A stretch of DNA of 64,000 bases from Powellomyces hirtus (GCA_025526995.1 JAHLKG010000026.1:92001-156000), one strand, 5' to 3'; shown: positions 43,895-54,578, counted from the stretch's first letter. A program made the numbers and translations. Notes: generated by a model from the letters alone, not told the origin.

Positions 43895-46800
43895 ATGGCT
43901 GGCGACTCTGACAGCCGAGTGTCCATTGAGAGGTTCACTGGGGAGAACTTTCACCTTTGGAAGTTGAAAATGAAGATGCTGTTGATTGAGAAGGGACTTT
44001 GGGATGCCATTGACATCAAGGACGGCTCAGGAACTGCCAAGGCCACCAACACAGCATCAGACGACTGGATACGTCGAGATGAGAGAGCTCTGGCTCTGCT
44101 GATCATGTCTTTGAATGATGAGCAATTGATGCATGTTCATGAGGCTGAATCCGCCCTTGAAGCATGGGAAAAGCTGAGGGAGGTGCATGAGAAGAAGGGG
44201 GTTGCCAACAGACACTTCCTGAGACGTCGGTTCCTCACTGTGACAATGGACCCAACTGATTCCATGACCATCCACATCAACAAGATCAAGAGGATGACCC
44301 AGGAACTTGCAGCCATCGGAGCTCCCGTTTCTGAGGAGGACCATGTGTTCTCCTTGCTCTCTTCCCTTCCAGAAGCCTTTGACACCCTTGTGATGACTCT
44401 GGAGTCGACCAGTGAGAAGCTGGACTTGGCTTTTGTGACATCCAGGCTGTTGCAGGAGGAAATGAGGCGTGCAGATGGAAAGAAGAACTCTGGAAAGGCA
44501 GCAAAAGCCTTCTTCACACAAGCTGACACCAAAGGGAATGCTCAGAAGACCAACAAGGCTGGGGGAAAGCCAGATTGGAAGAAGGAGGCAGTCTGTCACT
44601 ACTGCAACAAGAAGGGCCACATCAAGAAGGAATGCCACAAGAGGGCAGCAGACGAGAAGAAGGGCCTAAACCAGGCCAACTCAACTCAACAGACGCCTGG
44701 AGGCTTTGCTTTCACCACCATTGGAACTCAGATGCCATCCCTGACATCCAACACTTGGATTTTGGACTCAGGAGCCTCTCAGCACATGACTGGCCGCAGA
44801 GAGCTGTTTGGGGACTATGAGAAGATGTCTCCTGTCGCCATTGAGATGGCAGACAATCACACATTGGAAGCTGTGGGGCATGGAACGCTTCACACATGGG
44901 TGATCAACACAGAGGGGAAGACAGTGCCCCTGCAAATCCAGAACTGCTGGCACGTCCCCAAGATGACCAAGAACCTCCTATCACTGGCTCGCCTTGCCAA
45001 AGCTGGAGCTTGTTTTGAAGTGGGACCACAGGCTGCTCGGATCATTGCAAAGGATGGGATGGCTTTCCTTGCCAAAGAGAACCAATTTGTCTACACATTC
45101 GAGACAACACATGGGCAGGCAAATGCTGGGATTGCCCACAATGTTGGAAGGGACACAACAAGTCAGGACTTGTCCCTATGGCATCAGAGACTCGGCCATT
45201 TGAACGTTGCAGACATTGGAAGGCTCACCAAGCTTGCCAAGGGCGTTCAAACTAGTGGGAGCTTGAGCATTTGTGACACTTGTGCACTCAGCAAAGCAAG
45301 CAGAGCGCCATTCCCCAAGGCACAGGCCTCCAGAGCATCAGAGAAGCTGGGATTGATCCACACAGATGTCTGGGGACCAGTTGAACCACCCACGATCACT
45401 GGATATCGCTATTTTGTCACATTCGTTGATGACAAGACAAGATATTTCCATGTTTGCCTTATGAAGACCAAGGGAGAAGTTGCTAGGCACTATCAGGAGC
45501 TGGAAGCAGCACTTGTCCCCCTACATGGAAAGCAGATCAAAGCTGTCAGATCCGACCCAGGAGGCGAGTACATGAGCAACTTGCTAAGGGACCACTTCAA
45601 GGAGAAGGGCACACAGCATCAGAGGAGTTCAGTAAATACTCCACAGCAAAATGGTGTTGCTGAACGAGCCAACCGTACCCTTGTGGAGATGGGGAGATGT
45701 TTGTTGAAGCAGTCAGGCTTGGACAAGCGTTTCTGGGGAGAAGCAATCATGACAGCAGTCTATCTGAGGAACAGATCTCCCACTGTTGCATGCCCCAAGA
45801 CGCCTTATGAGATGTTCCTTGGTATCCCACCATCTCTGGGACATTTGAGGACGTTTGGATGCATTGCCTATGCCTACATTCAACCCAACAAGCGCCAGAA
45901 GCTGGATGATGCTGCTGTCAAGTGCATCATGCTGGGGTATAGCTCCCACAGCAAGGAATACCGGCTTATGGACATACAGACTAAGAAGATCCTGTTCTCC
46001 AGAAGTGTCAAATTCGATGAGAAGAGCTTCATTCCATCCCTCCAGTCTGCTCAGACGCCCCAAGTGCCTGCTGAGAGCCTGGAAGTGGGAATTGGGCCCG
46101 AAATGAAGCTGCAGGATGTCAGTGACGAGCTGCAGGATGTCAGTGACGAGCTGCAGGATGTCAGTAACGACTCTGAGGACACAGACATGTCAGAGGGAGA
46201 GGAGAACATGAGGGAACGGACCCCTGAGCCGTCCTCTGACTATGAGAGTGCTGCAGAGCCTTCTCCAACCCCCAAAAGACTCAGGAAGCCGCCAGGAGAG
46301 TGGTGGAAGGCTTCAAGCAACGCTGCAAACGTTGCTGCAGTTGCCTATGCTGTCTCCTTTGTCTCAAACGAGCCCACAAGCTACAAGGAGAGCCAGACCA
46401 TGCCAGATGCTTCACAATGGCGTCAGGCTGCTCAGGAAGAGATGGATGCTCTTGCCAAGAATGGGACATGGCAACTTGTGGATCTGCCAACGGGCAGAAA
46501 AGCTATTGGATGCAAGTGGGTCTTCAAACGAAAGCTGAAGGACACAGGAGAGCTTGACAGATACAAGGCAAGACTTGTTGCCAAGGGATTCTCTCAGAGA
46601 GAGGGATTGGACTATCAGGAGACGTTTGCTCCTGTTGCCAAGTTTGGTCCCATGAGACTGCTGTTCTCCATCATTGCCACAGATGACTTGGAGGCACATC
46701 AGATGGACGTGAAGACAGCATTCTTGCAAGGGGATCTGGACTATGTGATCTACATGCGCCAACCGGAGGGCTTTGAGGATTCCAAGCATCCAGGACGGGT

Positions 46801-47947
46801 CTGCAAGCTTGGGAGACCCCTCTACGGCCTCAAGCAATCAGCAAGGCGCTTCAACCACAAGATAGACCACAAACTGAAGTCTATGGGCTTTGTGCAGTCG
46901 ACTGCAGAGCCTTGCATGTACTACAGGAGTCAGAATGGGACAACAGAGTACATTCTGATCTATGTGGACGACCTCATTGTGGCCTCATCAAGCAAGGAAC
47001 AGCTGGGGGATGTCAAGAAGGAGCTGAGGCGAGCTTTTGAGATGACAGACCTTGGAGAGCTGAATTACTTCCTTGGGATTCACATCAGACGGAGCAGAAG
47101 CACCCGCACCATCTGGTTGTCTCAGAAGAAGTATGTTGAAGAGGTCGTTTCGAAATTCAACATGGGAGATGCCAAGGTTCATGCCACGCCTATGGAACAT
47201 GGACTGCACCTCAGAAACAACATGGCACCTCAGAATGAGACGGAGGAGCTGGAGATGAGCTATGTGCCATACAGGAATGCAGTGGGCAGTTTGATCTATG
47301 CCATGCTAGGAACACGCCCTGACATTGCTGCTGCAGTTGGAATTGTGTCCAAGTACCTTGCAAAGCCTGGAAAGGAGCATTGGAGTGCTGCCAAGCGGAT
47401 CATCAGATACCTGAAGGGCACAAGCGAACTTGGAATCCTTCTGGGAGGCAAAGAGAATGTCTCTGAGCCTAGGAAGCTGGTTGGATACTCGGATTCCGAC
47501 TATGCTGGATGTTTGGACACAAGGAGATCAACCACTGGATTCATCTTCATGTTCAACGGGCCTATCACCTGGCAATCCAAGCGGCAGACCACTGTAGCTC
47601 TTTCAAGCACGGAAGCAGAGTACATGGCACTAGCCCAGTGCACCAAGGAAGCTGTTTGGCTTCGTCTGCTTGCAGGGGAGCTTGGATTCAAGCAGGATGG
47701 ACCCACAATGCTCTTTGAGGACAACCAGGGTGCCATTGCTCTTGCTAAGAACCCGACATTGCATGCCAGCACCAAACACATTGAAGTGAGGTACCACTTT
47801 ATCAGAGAAGCACTAGGACGCTTGGAGATTGCATTAGAGTATCTCTCGACTCAGGACATGGTTGCAGACATCTTGACAAAACCACTGGCTAGGGATCAGT
47901 TCTTGAAACTGAGGGACGCCTGTGGGATCACAAAACATGTTTCGTGA
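43895..47947 (+). CDS. Family B copia polyprotein, copy B1, intact
   Basis: Uninterrupted 1350-residue gag-pol. ATG 43895 is chosen; the frame extends upstream only through non-ATG codons. Order: capsid-like gag (UBN2 type, FTGENFHLWKLKMKMLL at the start), zinc knuckle from residue 234 (CHYCNKKGHIKKEC), protease Asp 291 (LDSGASQHM), integrase zinc segment near 429 (WHQRLGHL), integrase core Asp 491, Asp 554 and Glu 590 (spacing D-D-35-E), RT (RYKARLVAKGF, YVDD at 1023-1026), and RNase H (YSDSDYAG near 1200, SSTEAEYMAL, DNQGA). There is no chromodomain; in its place stands an acidic linker with three LQDVSDE-type repeats (about 46109-46170). All catalytic residues are present, so it could be active. 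Confidence 0.95.
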   Translation: MAGDSDSRVSIERFTGENFHLWKLKMKMLLIEKGLWDAIDIKDGSGTAKATNTASDDWIRRDERALALLIMSLNDEQLMHVHEAESALEAWEKLREVHEKKGVANRHFLRRRFLTVTMDPTDSMTIHINKIKRMTQELAAIGAPVSEEDHVFSLLSSLPEAFDTLVMTLESTSEKLDLAFVTSRLLQEEMRRADGKKNSGKAAKAFFTQADTKGNAQKTNKAGGKPDWKKEAVCHYCNKKGHIKKECHKRAADEKKGLNQANSTQQTPGGFAFTTIGTQMPSLTSNTWILDSGASQHMTGRRELFGDYEKMSPVAIEMADNHTLEAVGHGTLHTWVINTEGKTVPLQIQNCWHVPKMTKNLLSLARLAKAGACFEVGPQAARIIAKDGMAFLAKENQFVYTFETTHGQANAGIAHNVGRDTTSQDLSLWHQRLGHLNVADIGRLTKLAKGVQTSGSLSICDTCALSKASRAPFPKAQASRASEKLGLIHTDVWGPVEPPTITGYRYFVTFVDDKTRYFHVCLMKTKGEVARHYQELEAALVPLHGKQIKAVRSDPGGEYMSNLLRDHFKEKGTQHQRSSVNTPQQNGVAERANRTLVEMGRCLLKQSGLDKRFWGEAIMTAVYLRNRSPTVACPKTPYEMFLGIPPSLGHLRTFGCIAYAYIQPNKRQKLDDAAVKCIMLGYSSHSKEYRLMDIQTKKILFSRSVKFDEKSFIPSLQSAQTPQVPAESLEVGIGPEMKLQDVSDELQDVSDELQDVSNDSEDTDMSEGEENMRERTPEPSSDYESAAEPSPTPKRLRKPPGEWWKASSNAANVAAVAYAVSFVSNEPTSYKESQTMPDASQWRQAAQEEMDALAKNGTWQLVDLPTGRKAIGCKWVFKRKLKDTGELDRYKARLVAKGFSQREGLDYQETFAPVAKFGPMRLLFSIIATDDLEAHQMDVKTAFLQGDLDYVIYMRQPEGFEDSKHPGRVCKLGRPLYGLKQSARRFNHKIDHKLKSMGFVQSTAEPCMYYRSQNGTTEYILIYVDDLIVASSSKEQLGDVKKELRRAFEMTDLGELNYFLGIHIRRSRSTRTIWLSQKKYVEEVVSKFNMGDAKVHATPMEHGLHLRNNMAPQNETEELEMSYVPYRNAVGSLIYAMLGTRPDIAAAVGIVSKYLAKPGKEHWSAAKRIIRYLKGTSELGILLGGKENVSEPRKLVGYSDSDYAGCLDTRRSTTGFIFMFNGPITWQSKRQTTVALSSTEAEYMALAQCTKEAVWLRLLAGELGFKQDGPTMLFEDNQGAIALAKNPTLHASTKHIEVRYHFIREALGRLEIALEYLSTQDMVADILTKPLARDQFLKLRDACGITKHVS

Positions 47948-47954
47948 GTGGGAG

Positions 47955-48454
47955 TGTTGGAATCTACCTGTGGGCGCCTCTGGGAGGACTTAGAGCACAC
48001 GGGACATGTGGGAGGACATCCACTTGTGTCTAGAATGGTCTGGAATGGTCCAGAATGGTCTAGAACGATCCAGAATAGCTGGAGAGGGCCTGGGAAGGCC
48101 TAGAACACGTCTGGAGCGCTGATAGAAGCGCCAAGAAAAGGCAAAAAGACACCCTGTGATTGGGAACAATACTAGGCCAGGCCAGGGCCGTCTTGGCCAA
48201 GCTAGGGCACAGTTAGATTGTCACTACACATGTACTATGATCCAAATTGTTATAAAAGGACGCCCTCTGGGCATCCCCAACCAATATAATAACAGTCCAA
48301 CACACTCTACTTGTCTAGTACACTCTGCCAAACACTACAGGCGACCTTCCCTACCTTGGGAAGCACCTTCAGACCCTCTGCAAGTCTTGACAACAACCTA
48401 GCAACCTATCTGGTATGCTGAGTTCCTGTTTGTAGATGTCAAGACGTCTCAACA
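47955..48454 (+). repeat. Family B LTR 2, shared by B1 and B2
   Basis: 500 bp, TGTTGG...CAACA. Preceded by the polypurine tract GAGTGGGAG (47946-47954) and followed by a primer site (48455-48468). Confidence 0.92.
48251..48258 (+). promoter_or_regulatory. TATA box in family B LTR 2
   Basis: TATAAAAG about 297 bp into the LTR, a plausible start-site determinant for the downstream B2 copy. The same position is altered in LTR 1 and LTR 3 and intact in the LTR at 61214. Confidence 0.55.
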
Positions 48455-48733
48455 GGTTATGAGCCCTGACACAGCTGTCTGAACATTACTGACTCCACCT
48501 CTATCCCTATCTGGGAAACACGTCACTGTGCCTATCACTGGTGCTGCTGAGGACTTGGAGAACTGTTTGAGCACTCGAGAAGCCTAGATAGCAGGCATAG
48601 GACACCTGCGTCTGACCATCAAACGAGCTATTGTCTGGACTGGACTGGACTGGAGTGGATTTTCTGGAGCAGGTTCTGACCACTTGCGGTTGAACACCGG
48701 GACTATCCCATTTTGCCACACTCTTTGCACAAG

Positions 48734-51700
48734 ATGGCTGGCGACTCTGACAGCCGAGTGTCCATTGAGAGGTTCACTGGGGAGAACTTTCACCTTTGGA
48801 AGTTGAAAATGAAGATGCTGTTGATTGAGAAGGGACTTTGGGATGCCATTGACATCAAGGACGGCTCAGGAACTGCCAAGGCCACCAACACAGCATCAGA
48901 CGACTGGATACGTCGAGATGAGAGAGCTCTGGCTCTGCTGATCATGTCTTTGAATGATGAGCAATTGATGCATGTTCATGAGGCTGAATCTGCCCTTGAA
49001 GCATGGGAAAAGCTGAAGGAGGTGCATGAGAAGAAGGGGGTTGCCAACAGACACTTCCTGAGACGTCGGTTCCTCACTGTGACAATGGACCCAACTGATT
49101 CCATGACCATCCACATCAACAAGATCAAGAGGATGACCCAGGAACTTGCAGCCATCGGAGCTCCCGTTTCTGAGGAGGACCATGTGTTCTCCTTGCTCTC
49201 TTCCCTTCCTGAAGCCTTTGATACCCTTGTGATGACTCTGGAGTCGACCAGTGAGGAGCTGGACTTGGCTTTTGTGACATCCAGGCTGTTGCAGGAGGAA
49301 ATGAGGCATGCACATGGAAAGAAGAACTCTGCAAAGGCAGCAAAAGCCTTCTCCATACAAGCTGATGCCAAAGGCATTGCTCAGAAGACCAACAAGGCTG
49401 GGGGAAAGCCAGATTGGAAGAAGGAGGCGGTCTGTCATTACTGCAACAAGAAGGGCCACATCAAGAAGGAATGCCACAAGAGGGCAGCAGACGAGAAGAA
49501 GGGCCTAAACCAGGCCAACTCGACCCAACAGATGCCTGGAGGCTTTGCTTTCACCACCATTGGAACTCAGATGCCATCCCTGACATCCAACACTTGGATT
49601 TTGGACTCAGGAGCCTCTCAGCACATGACTGGCCGCAGAGAGCTGTTTGGGGACTATGAGAAGATGTCTCCTGTCGCCATTGAGCTGGCAGACAATCACA
49701 CATTGGAAGCTGTGGGGCATGGAACGCTTCACACATGTGTGATCAACACAGAGGGGAAGACAGTGCCCCTGCAAATCCAGAACTGCTGGCACGTCCCCAA
49801 GATGACCAAGAACCTCCTATCACTGGCTCGCCTTGCCAAAGCTGGAGCTTGTTTTGAAGTGGGACCACAGGCTGCTCGGATCATTGCAAAGGATGGGATG
49901 GCTTTCCTTGCCAAAGAGAACCAATTTGTCTACACATTCGAGACAACACATGGGCAGGCAAATGCTGGGATTGCCCACAATGTTGGAAGGGACACAACAA
50001 GTCAGGACTTGTCCCTATGGCATCAGAGACTCGGCCATTTGAACGTTGCAGACATTGGAAGGCTCACCAAGCTTGCCAAGGGCGTTCAAACCAGTGGGAG
50101 CTTGAGCATTTGTGACACTTGTGCACTCAGCAAAGCAAGCAGAGCGCCATTCCCCATGGCACAGGCCTCCAGAGCATCAGAGAAGCTGGGATTGATCCAC
50201 ACAGACGTCTGGGGACCAGTTGAACCGCCCACAATCACTGGATATCGCTATTTTGTCACATTCATTGATGACAAGACGAGATATTTCCATGTTTGCCTTA
50301 TGAAGACCAAGGGAGAAGTTGCTAGGCATTATCAGGAGCTGGAAGCAGCACTCGTCCCCCTACATGGAAAGCAGATCAAAGCTGTCAGATCCGACCCAGG
50401 AGGCGAGTACATGAGCAACTTGCTAAGGGACCACTTCAAGGAGAAGGGCACACAGCATCAGAGGAGTTCAGTAAATACTCCACAGCAAAATGGTGTTGCT
50501 GAACGAGCCAACCGTACCCTTGTGGAGATGGGGAGATGTTTGTTGAAGCAGTCAGGCTTGGACAAGCGTTTCTGGGGAGAAGCAATCATGACAGCAGTCT
50601 ATCTGAGGAACAGATCTCCCACTGTTGCATGCCCCAAGACGCCTTATGAGATGTTCCATGGTATCCCACCATCTCTAGGACATTTGAGGACGTTTGGATG
50701 CATTGCCTATGCCTACATTCAACCCAACAAGCGCCAGAAGCTGGATGATGCTGCCGTCAAGTGCATCATGCTGGGGTATAGCTCCCACAGCAAGGAATAC
50801 CGGCTTATGGACATACAGACTAAGAAGATCCTGTTCTCCAGAAGTGTCAAATTCGATGAGAAGAGCTTCATTCCATCCCTCCAGTCTGCTCAGACGCCCC
50901 AAGTGCCTGCTGAGAGCCTGGAAGTGGGAATTGGGCCTGAAATGAAGCTGCAGGATGTCAGTGACGAGCTGCAGGATGTCAGTGACGAGCTGCAGGATGT
51001 CAGTAACGACTCTGAGGACACAGACATGTCAGAGGGAGAGGAGAATGTGAGGGAACGGACCCCTGAGCCGTACTCTGACTATGAGAGTGCTGCAGAGCCT
51101 TCTCCAACCCCCAAAAGACTCAGGAAGCCGCCAGGAGAGTGGTGGAAGGCTTCAAGCAACGCTGCAAACGTTGCTGCAGTTGCCTATGCTGTCTCCTTTG
51201 TCTCAAACGAGCCCACAAGCTACAAGGAGAGCCAGACCATGCCAGATGCTTCACAATGGCGTCAGGCTGCTCAGGAAGAGATGGATGCTCTTGCCAAGAA
51301 TGGGACATGGCAACTTGTGGATCTGCCAACGGGCAGAAAAGCTATTGGATGCAAGTGGGTCTTCAAACGAAAGCTGAAGGACACAGGAGAGCTTGACAGA
51401 TACAAGGCAAGACTTGTTGCCAAGGGATTCTCTCAGAGAGAGGGATTGGACTATCAGGAGACGTTTGCTCCTGTTGCCAAGTTTGGTCCCATGAGACTGC
51501 TGTTCTCCATCATTGCCACAGATGACTTGGAGGCACATCAGATGGACGTGAAGACAGCATTCTTGCAAGGGGATCTGGACTATGTGATCTACATGCGCCA
51601 ACCGGAGGGCTTTGAGGATTCCAAGCATCCAGGACGGGTCTGCAAGCTTGGGAGACCCCTCTACGGCCTCAAGCAATCAGCAAGGCGCTTCAACCACAAG

Positions 51701-52786
51701 ATAGACCACAAACTGAAGTCTATGGGCTTTGTGCAGTCGACTGCAGAGCCTTGCATGTACTACAGGAGTCAGAATGGGACAACAGAGTACATTCTGATCT
51801 ATGTGGACGACCTCATTGTGGCCTCATCAAGCAAGGAACAGCTGGGGGATGTCAAGAAGGAGCTGAGGCGAGCTTTTGAGATGACAGACCTTGGAGAGCT
51901 GAATTACTTCCTTGGGATTCACATCAGACGGAGCAGAAGCACCCGCACCATCTGGTTGTCTCAGAAGAAGTATGTTGAAGAGGTCGTTTCGAAATTCAAC
52001 ATGGGAGATGCCAAGGTTCATGCCACGCCTATGGAACATGGACTGCACCTCAGAAACAACATGGCACATCAGAATGAGACGGAGGAGCTGGAGATGAGCT
52101 ATGTGCCATACAGGAATGCAGTGGGCAGTTTGATCTATGCCATGCTAGGAACACGCCCTGACATTGCTGCTGCAGTTGGAATTGTGTCCAAGTACCTTGC
52201 AAAGCCTGGAAAGGAGCATTGGAGTGCTGCCAAGCGGATCATCAGATACCTGAAGGGCACAAGCGAACTTGGAATCCTTCTGGGAGGCAAAGAGAATGTC
52301 TCTGAGCCTAGGAAGCTGGTTGGATACTCGGATTCCGACTATGCTGGATGTTTGGACACAAGGAGATCAACCACTGGATTCATCTTCATGTTCAACGGGC
52401 CTATCACCTGGCAATCCAAGCGGCAGACCACTGTAGCTCTTTCAAGCACGGAAGCAGAGTACATGGCACTAGCCCAGTGCACCAAGGAAGCTGTTTGGCT
52501 TCGTCTGCTTGCAGGGGAGCTTGGATTCAAGCAGGATGGACCCACAATGCTCTTTGAGGACAACCAGGGTGCCATTGCTCTTGCTAAGAACCCGACATTG
52601 CATGCCAGCACCAAACACATTGAAGTGAGGTACCACTTTATCAGAGAAGCACTAGGACGCTTGGAGATTGCATTAGAGTATCTCTCGACTCAGGACATGG
52701 TTGCAGACATCTTGACAAAACCACTGGCTAGGGATCAGTTCTTGAAACTGAGGGACGCCTGTGGGATCACAAAACATGTTTCGTGA
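48734..52786 (+). CDS. Family B copia polyprotein, copy B2, intact
   Basis: Second uninterrupted 1350-residue gag-pol, starting at ATG 48734. Same domains and catalytic residues as B1. By eye it differs from B1 at about 18 residues, most of them in gag and early integrase (for example KLKEVHEK for KLREVHEK, SEELDLAF for SEKLDLAF), with almost none after RT begins. Its gag variants match those of the minus-strand copies B3/B4, whereas B1's match the copy at 61982. It has three LQDVSDE repeats. Driven by LTR 2 with its intact TATA box, it is the best candidate for an expressed copy. Confidence 0.95.
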   Translation: MAGDSDSRVSIERFTGENFHLWKLKMKMLLIEKGLWDAIDIKDGSGTAKATNTASDDWIRRDERALALLIMSLNDEQLMHVHEAESALEAWEKLKEVHEKKGVANRHFLRRRFLTVTMDPTDSMTIHINKIKRMTQELAAIGAPVSEEDHVFSLLSSLPEAFDTLVMTLESTSEELDLAFVTSRLLQEEMRHAHGKKNSAKAAKAFSIQADAKGIAQKTNKAGGKPDWKKEAVCHYCNKKGHIKKECHKRAADEKKGLNQANSTQQMPGGFAFTTIGTQMPSLTSNTWILDSGASQHMTGRRELFGDYEKMSPVAIELADNHTLEAVGHGTLHTCVINTEGKTVPLQIQNCWHVPKMTKNLLSLARLAKAGACFEVGPQAARIIAKDGMAFLAKENQFVYTFETTHGQANAGIAHNVGRDTTSQDLSLWHQRLGHLNVADIGRLTKLAKGVQTSGSLSICDTCALSKASRAPFPMAQASRASEKLGLIHTDVWGPVEPPTITGYRYFVTFIDDKTRYFHVCLMKTKGEVARHYQELEAALVPLHGKQIKAVRSDPGGEYMSNLLRDHFKEKGTQHQRSSVNTPQQNGVAERANRTLVEMGRCLLKQSGLDKRFWGEAIMTAVYLRNRSPTVACPKTPYEMFHGIPPSLGHLRTFGCIAYAYIQPNKRQKLDDAAVKCIMLGYSSHSKEYRLMDIQTKKILFSRSVKFDEKSFIPSLQSAQTPQVPAESLEVGIGPEMKLQDVSDELQDVSDELQDVSNDSEDTDMSEGEENVRERTPEPYSDYESAAEPSPTPKRLRKPPGEWWKASSNAANVAAVAYAVSFVSNEPTSYKESQTMPDASQWRQAAQEEMDALAKNGTWQLVDLPTGRKAIGCKWVFKRKLKDTGELDRYKARLVAKGFSQREGLDYQETFAPVAKFGPMRLLFSIIATDDLEAHQMDVKTAFLQGDLDYVIYMRQPEGFEDSKHPGRVCKLGRPLYGLKQSARRFNHKIDHKLKSMGFVQSTAEPCMYYRSQNGTTEYILIYVDDLIVASSSKEQLGDVKKELRRAFEMTDLGELNYFLGIHIRRSRSTRTIWLSQKKYVEEVVSKFNMGDAKVHATPMEHGLHLRNNMAHQNETEELEMSYVPYRNAVGSLIYAMLGTRPDIAAAVGIVSKYLAKPGKEHWSAAKRIIRYLKGTSELGILLGGKENVSEPRKLVGYSDSDYAGCLDTRRSTTGFIFMFNGPITWQSKRQTTVALSSTEAEYMALAQCTKEAVWLRLLAGELGFKQDGPTMLFEDNQGAIALAKNPTLHASTKHIEVRYHFIREALGRLEIALEYLSTQDMVADILTKPLARDQFLKLRDACGITKHVS

Positions 52787-52793
52787 GTGGGAG

Positions 52794-53293
52794 TGTTGGA
52801 ATCTACCTGTGGGCGCCTCTGGGAGGACTTAGAGCACACGGGACATGTGGGAGGACATCCACTTGTGTCTAGAATGGTCTGGAATGGTCCAGAATGGTCT
52901 AGAACGATCCAGAATAGCTGGAGAGGGCCTGGGAAGGCCTAGAACACGTCTGGAGCGCTGATAGAAGCGCCAAGAAAAGGCAAAAAGACACCCTGTGATT
53001 GGGAACAATACTAGGCCAGGCCAGGGCCGTCTTGGCCAAGCTAGGGCACAGTTAGATTGTCACTACACATGTACTATGATCCAAATTGTTGAAAAAGGAC
53101 GCCCTCTGGGCATCCCCAACCAATACAACAACAGTCCAACACACTCTACTTGTCTAGTACACTCTGCCAAACACTACAGGCGACCTTCCCTACCTTGGGA
53201 AGCACCTTCAGACCCTCTGCAAGTCTTGACAACAACCTAGCAACCTATCTGGTATGCTGAGTTCCTGTTTGTAGATGTCAAGACGTCTCAACA
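52794..53293 (+). repeat. Family B LTR 3, 500 bp
   Basis: TGTTGG...CAACA. TATA position reads TTGAAAAAGG. The next base starts minus-strand family B gag. Confidence 0.9.
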
Positions 53294-54571
53294 CTGTCTT
53301 CCCCTCTGTGCATGTGTGAAGCATTCCATGCCCCACAGCTTCCAATGTGTGATTGTCTGCCAGCTCAATGGCGACAGGAGACATCTTCTCATAGTCCCCA
53401 AACAGCTCTCTGCAGCCAGTCATGTGCTGAGAGGCTCCTGAGTCCAGAATCCAAGTGTTGGATGTCAGGGATGGCATCTTAGTCCCAATGGTGGTGAAAG
53501 CAAAGCCTCCAGGCATCTGTTGGGTCGAGTTGGCCTGGTTTAGGCCCTTCTTCTCGTCTGCTGCCCTCTTGTGGCATTCCTTCTTGATGTGGCCCTTCTT
53601 GTTGCAGTAATGACAGACCGCCTCCTTCTTCCAATCTGGCTTTCCCCCAGCCTTGTTGGTCTTCTGAGCAATGCCTTTGGCATCAGCTTGTATGGAGAAG
53701 GCTTTTGCTGCCTTTCCAGAGTTCTTCTTTCCATCTGCATGCCTCATTTCCTCCTGCAACAGCCTGGATGTCACAAAAGCCAAGTCCAGCTCCTCACTGG
53801 TCGACTCCAGAGTCATCACAAGGGTGTCAAAGGCTTCAGGAAGGGAAGAGAGCAAGGAGAACACATGGTCCTCCTCAGAAACGGGAGCTCCAATGGCAGC
53901 AAGTTCCTGGGTCATCCTCTTGATCTTGTTGATGTGGATGGTCATGGAATCAGTTGGGTCCATTGTCACAGTGAGGAACCGACGTCTCAGGAAGTGTCTG
54001 TTGGCAACCCCCTTCTTCTCATGCACCTCCTTCAGCTTTTCCCATGCTTCAAGGGCAGATTCAGCCTCATGAACATGCATCAATTGCTCATCATTCAAAG
54101 ACATGATCAGCAGAGCCAGAGCTCTCTCATCTCAATGTATCCAGTTGTCTGATGCTGTGTTGGTGGCCTTGGCAGTTCCAGAGCCGTCCTTGATGTCAAT
54201 GGCATCCCAAAGTCCCTTCTCAATCAACAGCATCTTCATTTTCAACTTCCAAAGGTGAAAGTTCTCCCCAGTGAATCTCTCAATGGACACTCGGATGTCA
54301 GAGTCGCCAGCCATCTTGTGCAAAGAGTATGGCAAAATGGGATAGTCCCGGTGTTCAACCGCAAGTGGTCAGAACCTGCTCCAGAAAATCCACTCCACTC
54401 CAGTCCAGTCCAGACAATAGCTCGTTCAATGGTCAGACGCAGGTGTCCTATGCCTGCTATCTAGGCTCTCGAGTGCTCAAACAGTTCTCCATGTCCTTAG
54501 CAGTACCAGTGATCGGCACAGTGACGTGTGCTCTAAGTCCTTCCAGAGGCGCCCACAGGTAGATTCCAACA
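53294..54571 (-). pseudogene. Truncated family B copy B3: gag, leader and LTR remnant
   Basis: Minus-strand fragment from a 47-bp LTR remnant (54525-54571) through the leader and gag (ATG 54314) to the protease region, cut at 53294 by LTR 3. TGA at 54132-54134 replaces CGA. A 9-bp in-frame loss lies near 53318. The LTR remnant joins the leader directly, so the primer site and most of the LTR are deleted. Confidence 0.85.
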
Positions 54572-54578
54572 CTCCCAC

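Larger units (their letters stand above)
43116..53293 (+). mobile_element. Tandem family B copia array: LTR-B1-LTR-B2-LTR
   Basis: Three 500-bp LTRs (43116-43615, 47955-48454, 52794-53293) alternate with two complete internal regions, so the middle LTR serves both. Outer flanks CGAGT (43111-43115) and CTGTC (53294-53298) do not match. The left neighbour is family D; the right neighbour is the middle of gag of a minus-strand family B copy. Such sharing arises by unequal recombination or tandem cDNA recombination rather than by two independent insertions. Confidence 0.9.

Noticed and set aside
53208..53293. Fusion of LTR sequence to gag as a new protein end
   Set aside because: The minus-strand frame simply reads into LTR 3 past the junction at 53294; an accident of truncation.
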